NCBI GenBank assembly: GCA_016932895.1
Contig: JAFGCA010000588.1
Span: 1 to 10,686, forward strand
DNA: 10,686 nt
Origin: Sedimentisphaerales bacterium
GTDB taxonomy: Bacteria; Planctomycetota; Phycisphaerae; Sedimentisphaerales; SG8-4
Reading direction: 5' to 3'
Part shown: positions 7,496-10,686 of the stretch, piece by piece
Layout of the letters: the number at the start of each line of letters is the position of its first letter
How positions within the stretch are numbered: the stretch's first letter is position 1
Program-made: the position numbers and the translations under genes
The notes under the pieces: generated by a model
Database searches by the model: none
What the model saw: the letters and a program-made list of their open reading frames with translations, nothing else
Told to the model about the DNA's origin: nothing

Positions 7496-7521
7496 CCGTC
7501 CTGGCGAGCCATTTGTTTTGG

Positions 7522-7600
7522 GATTTTGCGATTTCCCGAGAAGCCGTGTGGCTTTCGGACGGTCGGGAGCGGCATCTTTGATTTCCCGGGCGATTTTGCG
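7522..7600. repeat. Paired 9-mer repeats in the divergent msrBA-glycosidase promoter region
   Basis: GATTTTGCG occurs at 7522-7530 and 7592-7600, and GATTTCCCG at 7530-7538 and 7580-7588, so the two words appear once in each order. They lie between the divergent msrBA and glycosidase genes, just upstream of the predicted msrBA promoter. This could be a binding site array for a shared regulator. The rest of the 229-base gap shows no gene and no clear promoter for the glycosidase beyond isolated -10-like words (TAGAAT at 7613, TATGAT at 7652). Confidence 0.4.
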
Positions 7601-7687
7601 CACGACGGGCGGTAGAATGAAGCGTCAGAACCGTGCCCTGTGCCCCGGGGCTATGATTGGAACTCGAACGGGAGGACGGACAGGCTG

Positions 7688-9940
7688 ATGCGACGGATCA
7701 TCGGAGTTGTGTTGATTTGCGGTTGGGCCGCGACGAATGTGGCCGCGGCGGACTACGAAAGGTACAGCCAGAGGAAGCGTCTGGCGATCCGCAGCGTTCG
7801 CCCGGATCGCGCGCAAGTGGAGGTGTTTGAGCGGCTTACTCTTGACGTCGATCTGGAGGCGAGCTACGAGAATGCGTTTGCCCGCAGCCAGATTCGCCTG
7901 GACGCGGCCGTGGCCGGGCCCGACGGCCGGGCCTGGAACGCCCCGGGCTTCTTCTATGTCCCCTATCGCCGCGACGATTCCGCCAGGGACCAGCGGCTGA
8001 CGGTGCCGACCGGCTCGCCCCGATGGCAAATGCGACTGTCGTTCCCGTCCCCCGGAACATATGAGCTGGTCGTCACGGCGCGGGACGCCTCGGGCTCCGT
8101 GCAAGCGGAACCGTTGACCGTCGAGGTCACGCCGGCCGACAAGGCAGGCATGATTCGCCGCCATGGATCGGACCGGCGCTACTTCGCCACCGACCGCGGC
8201 GAGACCTGGTTCGCTGTGGGCGCCAACGTCTGCTGGGGCAGCGACAAGCACGTCTTCGCGTACGACGACTGGTTCCCTCAATACGCGGTCCACGGGTGCA
8301 ACTACGCACGCATCTGGCTCTCACTGGAATGGAACGATCTGGCGCTGATCACGCAGAGGTCCGGCTACGACCGGATCGATCTGCAGCGCGCCTGGCACCT
8401 GGACCACGTCCTGGAATTGGCCGAGCAGCATGGCCTGCGGCTGATGCTTTGTTTCGACGCCCACGGAATGCTGCGAAGCCAGAACCACCTGCACGGTTTC
8501 TGGGAGCAGTCGCCGCTGCACCCGGACCACGGAGCACCGATCCAGAGGCCGATCGAGTTCTTCACCAACGCGGAGATGCTCGAGGCGTATCGCAACCGCC
8601 TGTGGTATCTCGTGGCCCGCTACGGATACAGCACGAGCGTATTCGCCTGGGAGTTTTTCAACGAGGTCGATCTCATCGACGATTACGACAGCCAACTCGT
8701 GGCCAACTGGCACCGGCAGATGGCGACGTACCTGCGCGGCATCGATCCGTGGAAACACCTGATCACGACGAGCTTTGCCAACTCCCGGGGCGACCCGACG
8801 GTGGACCGCCTGGCGGAGCTGGACTTCGTGCAGACGCATCATTATCAGGCCGGCGACATCGCCGCGGCGTTTCAGAAGGATATTGCGGGCAAGGCGGCAG
8901 CCGCCGAACGACCGCATTTCCACGGCGAGTTCGGCATCAGTCACAGCGGCAGCGAAACCGGCACGCTGGACCCCAACGGCATCCATCTGCACAACGGGCT
9001 GTACAGCTCCGTCGGCCTGATGGCAGCGGGGACGCCCATGACGTGGTGGTGGGACAGCTACGTCCACCCGCGAAATCTGTACCCGATCTGGGGCAGCTTC
9101 GCTCGCTGGATCGAGGGTTTTGATTTCATCGCGCAGCAGGCGGCGCCGGTCGAGGCGGCCGTGTCCTGGAGCGATCCCCAGTCCCCGCGGGCGCTCAAGG
9201 ATTTCATCTTGAACGTCTCCGACGTTTCGTGGAGCCCCGCCCCGTTCAACCAGCCGACCGAAGTAACGATCGATGCCGGCGGCGGCGCGACGTACGACGT
9301 CAAGCCGGCCGGCATCCTCCACGGACTGCGCAACCATCCCGACCTGCACAATCCGGTGACCTTCCATCTCGAACTGCCCGAGGCGACCTCGTTCATCGTG
9401 GACACAGGCGGCGTCTCGGGCTACGGCGGCGCGATCCTGCAGATCCAGCTCGACGGGCGGGAAATGCTGAAGGTCGAGATGATCGACGCCGACAATCCCA
9501 ACAAGGGAGGAACGCTCACGCAATTTGCGGGCAGCTACGAAATCCTCCTGCCCTCGGGCCGGCATACGGTGGTGGTCCGCAGCATCGGCAAGGACTGGCT
9601 GATGGTCAACGCGTATCGGATTCCGGGGCTCGTGCTGCCGGAGGAGCCGCCGCTGCGCGTCCTCGGCGTGGCCGGGGCGACGCGGGCGCTGCTCTGGCTC
9701 CAGAGCCCCGACTACACGTGGTCGAGCGCGCGCCGCGCGGACTTCGATCCGTACGTGGTGACAAACAGCCGCCTGACGGTAAGGAACCTCGCTCCCGGCC
9801 GGTGGATCGTCGAACACTGGGACGCCCACGCCGGGCAGGTCACGGATGCCGTGACGGTAGAGACCGACGCCGCCGGCTCCCTCGACGTCGAGCTGCCGCC
9901 GATTACCTGGGACCATGCCCTCAGGCTCAAGCTGCAGTGA
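7688..9940 (+). CDS. Secreted clan GH-A glycoside hydrolase with N-terminal DUF5060-like domain
   Basis: This 750-residue exported enzyme is expected to hydrolyse a polysaccharide or oligosaccharide by the retaining mechanism. A signal peptide spans residues 1-21 (ending VAAA). Residues about 30-150 are an Ig-like domain of DUF5060 type (SYENAF, GFFYVPY, PGTYELVV). The TIM barrel covers about 155-480: acid/base E326 in WEFFNEVD and nucleophile E414 in FHGEFG, spaced as in clan GH-A. A malectin-like or carbohydrate-binding beta-sandwich follows (about 535-640), then a terminal domain (about 645-750) containing NLAPGRWIVEHWD. Overall it resembles GH5-like DUF5060 proteins common in planctomycetes; the exact GH family and substrate are uncertain. 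ATG 7688 was chosen because it starts the signal peptide; upstream are GGGAGG (12 bases away) and a closer CAGG. The frame also opens with GTG at 7640, which would place 16 polar residues before the signal. It ends 45 bases from the convergent membrane-protein gene. Confidence 0.88.
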   Translation: MRRIIGVVLICGWAATNVAAADYERYSQRKRLAIRSVRPDRAQVEVFERLTLDVDLEASYENAFARSQIRLDAAVAGPDGRAWNAPGFFYVPYRRDDSARDQRLTVPTGSPRWQMRLSFPSPGTYELVVTARDASGSVQAEPLTVEVTPADKAGMIRRHGSDRRYFATDRGETWFAVGANVCWGSDKHVFAYDDWFPQYAVHGCNYARIWLSLEWNDLALITQRSGYDRIDLQRAWHLDHVLELAEQHGLRLMLCFDAHGMLRSQNHLHGFWEQSPLHPDHGAPIQRPIEFFTNAEMLEAYRNRLWYLVARYGYSTSVFAWEFFNEVDLIDDYDSQLVANWHRQMATYLRGIDPWKHLITTSFANSRGDPTVDRLAELDFVQTHHYQAGDIAAAFQKDIAGKAAAAERPHFHGEFGISHSGSETGTLDPNGIHLHNGLYSSVGLMAAGTPMTWWWDSYVHPRNLYPIWGSFARWIEGFDFIAQQAAPVEAAVSWSDPQSPRALKDFILNVSDVSWSPAPFNQPTEVTIDAGGGATYDVKPAGILHGLRNHPDLHNPVTFHLELPEATSFIVDTGGVSGYGGAILQIQLDGREMLKVEMIDADNPNKGGTLTQFAGSYEILLPSGRHTVVVRSIGKDWLMVNAYRIPGLVLPEEPPLRVLGVAGATRALLWLQSPDYTWSSARRADFDPYVVTNSRLTVRNLAPGRWIVEHWDAHAGQVTDAVTVETDAAGSLDVELPPITWDHALRLKLQ

Positions 9941-9985
9941 CACGCGTGCGTTTGCAGCCATGACAGACGCATAACGGACACAGGA

Positions 9986-10345
9986 TCAGGCGCCTTTGAT
10001 CGTATCGCCCAGGGCGGCGATGCGCAGCTCCAGGCGCTTGATCTCCCGATTGAGCGCGTTCTTGACGATCATTTGCCATGCGAAAATCTTCATCAGCGCG
10101 ATGCCCTCGACAAACACGACGAAGAGGGAGGCGTACATGATCTGCGACTTGGTCTCGTCGGCGTGCGCGAATTGGACGCCGCAATAGATCGCCCCCGCAA
10201 CGAAGAGGATCGCCCAGAACCAGACGAGAATGATGATCGAGAGCATCTTCCTGCTGTAGAAGTCCCTTATCATCGAGAGAACCCCGTTCTCTCGCGAGGG
10301 GTCGTAGTCGTCATCGAGTATTCTTCTAATCTGTTCGTCTGTCAT
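9986..10345 (-). CDS. Small two-helix membrane protein coupled to ECF sigma factor
   Basis: This is a 119-residue protein with no enzyme motif. Residues 1-33 are hydrophilic and acidic (ILDDDYD), followed by transmembrane segments at about 34-58 and 69-91. The tail, 92-119, has heptad-like spacing (NREIKRLELRIAAL) that could form a short amphipathic helix or coiled coil. The start at 10345 has AAGGAG seven bases upstream, and its ATG overlaps the sigma factor stop codon as ATGA, so translation is probably coupled. Position suggests a partner of the sigma factor, perhaps an unconventional anti-sigma factor or sensor, but no zinc anti-sigma motif (HxxxCxxC) is present. It resembles small planctomycete proteins of the kind named DUF6768, an identification made from memory. 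A frame extension to 10408 lies inside the sigma gene and is not used. Confidence 0.85.
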   Translation of the reverse strand: MTDEQIRRILDDDYDPSRENGVLSMIRDFYSRKMLSIIILVWFWAILFVAGAIYCGVQFAHADETKSQIMYASLFVVFVEGIALMKIFAWQMIVKNALNREIKRLELRIAALGDTIKGA

Positions 10346-10686
10346 TTTGTGTCTCCTTCTTGAAATGCAGGCCTGTCGGTCGGCTGTGCATGGTCTCTTC
10401 GCTCCCATAACTCCTTGAACTCGGCCCGGGCCGTGTGCAGGCGCGATTTGACGGTGCCCCTGGGAATACGCAGGATTCGCGCCACATCGGCCAGGGCAAA
10501 CTCCTCCAGGTAATACAGCGTCAGAACGGTTCGGCTCTTTTCCGGCAGACGCCGCAGGATCGTGTGCAACTCGTCGGTCGTCTCGGTGTCCTCTGGCCGG
10601 GCGGCAGGCGGGTCCGGTGCGGGTCGGGGGTCGTACGCGTTCTTGCGAATCCAGTCGTTGGCCTTGTTGGTCGCGATGCGGAAGGC
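10342..10686 (-). CDS. ECF-type RNA polymerase sigma factor, 5' end outside window
   Basis: The C-terminal 114 residues of a sigma-70 family factor of the extracytoplasmic function type are visible, open to the right edge. The first residues, AFRIATNKANDWIRKN, match the end of region 2 that recognises the -10 element. A Pro-rich linker of about 25 residues follows. Region 4 comes next: LPEKSRTVLTLYYLEE, then a helix-turn-helix (ALADVARILRIPRGTVKSRLHTAR) for the -35 element. The protein ends QEGDTK at 10342, overlapping the next gene by four bases. An apparent shorter start at a TTG codon (10569) lies inside region 4 and is not real. The regulon is unknown, and about 60-80 N-terminal residues are missing. 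Confidence 0.93.
   Translation of the reverse strand, partial: AFRIATNKANDWIRKNAYDPRPAPDPPAARPEDTETTDELHTILRRLPEKSRTVLTLYYLEEFALADVARILRIPRGTVKSRLHTARAEFKELWERRDHAQPTDRPAFQEGDTK

Noticed and set aside
7640..7687. Earlier GTG start for the glycosidase
   Set aside because: It adds 16 polar residues ahead of an otherwise normal signal peptide beginning at 7688.
8321..9961. Minus-strand open frame of 546 codons
   Set aside because: It is antisense to the glycosidase gene, which carries the signal peptide and both catalytic glutamates. The translation shows no recognisable fold.
1..10686. Defence system, biosynthetic cluster, mobile element or CRISPR array
   Set aside because: Both strands were read for nucleases, transposases, integrases, modification enzymes, reverse transcriptases, regular repeats and short peptide precursors; none was found.

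Overview
The window is GC-rich, densely coding DNA that most resembles a planctomycete, probably of the Phycisphaerae or Sedimentisphaerae type. This is inferred from family content, not from a marker gene. The clues are a Tat-exported sulfatase, a large secreted LamG/PA14 protein with 'YYWRVDEV...WSF' modules, a DUF5060-type glycosidase, and an ECF sigma factor followed by a small membrane protein. No rRNA, tRNA, CRISPR array, insertion sequence or phage gene was seen.

Layout from left to right. (1) 1-989, minus: N-terminal two-thirds or so of a formylglycine sulfatase with a twin-arginine signal; it runs off the left edge. (2) 1213-3942, minus: a 909-residue secreted, apparently non-catalytic lectin-like protein. 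A hairpin terminator and then a good sigma-70-like promoter for the sulfatase lie between the two genes. (3) 3943-4447: a 505-base divergent intergenic region. (4) 4448-5926, plus: a secreted fusion of an alpha/beta hydrolase and an SGNH esterase. (5) 5941-7458, minus, converging on gene 4 with 14 bases between: a signal-peptide-bearing CIA30-MsrB-MsrA fusion. (6) 7459-7687: a divergent promoter region with repeated 9-mers. (7) 7688-9940, plus: a secreted clan GH-A glycosidase with an N-terminal DUF5060-like domain. (8) 9986-10345 and 10342-10686, minus: a small two-helix membrane protein overlapping by ATGA the 3' end of an ECF sigma factor, which runs off the right edge.

How they fit together (inference). 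Sulfatase, lectin-like binder, tandem esterase and glycosidase are four exported proteins that together could remove sulfate and acyl groups from a decorated polysaccharide, bind it and cut its backbone. They are not one operon, since the strand changes repeatedly, so this is a loose glycan-use neighbourhood. The methionine sulfoxide reductase fusion looks like an exported protein-repair enzyme. The sigma factor and membrane protein form a separate, translationally coupled regulatory pair.

I found no convincing wholly new system. The best leads are the CIA30-MsrB-MsrA fusion with an internal start site placed exactly at its MsrB domain, the alpha/beta hydrolase-SGNH fusion, and the coupled sigma factor/membrane protein pair.
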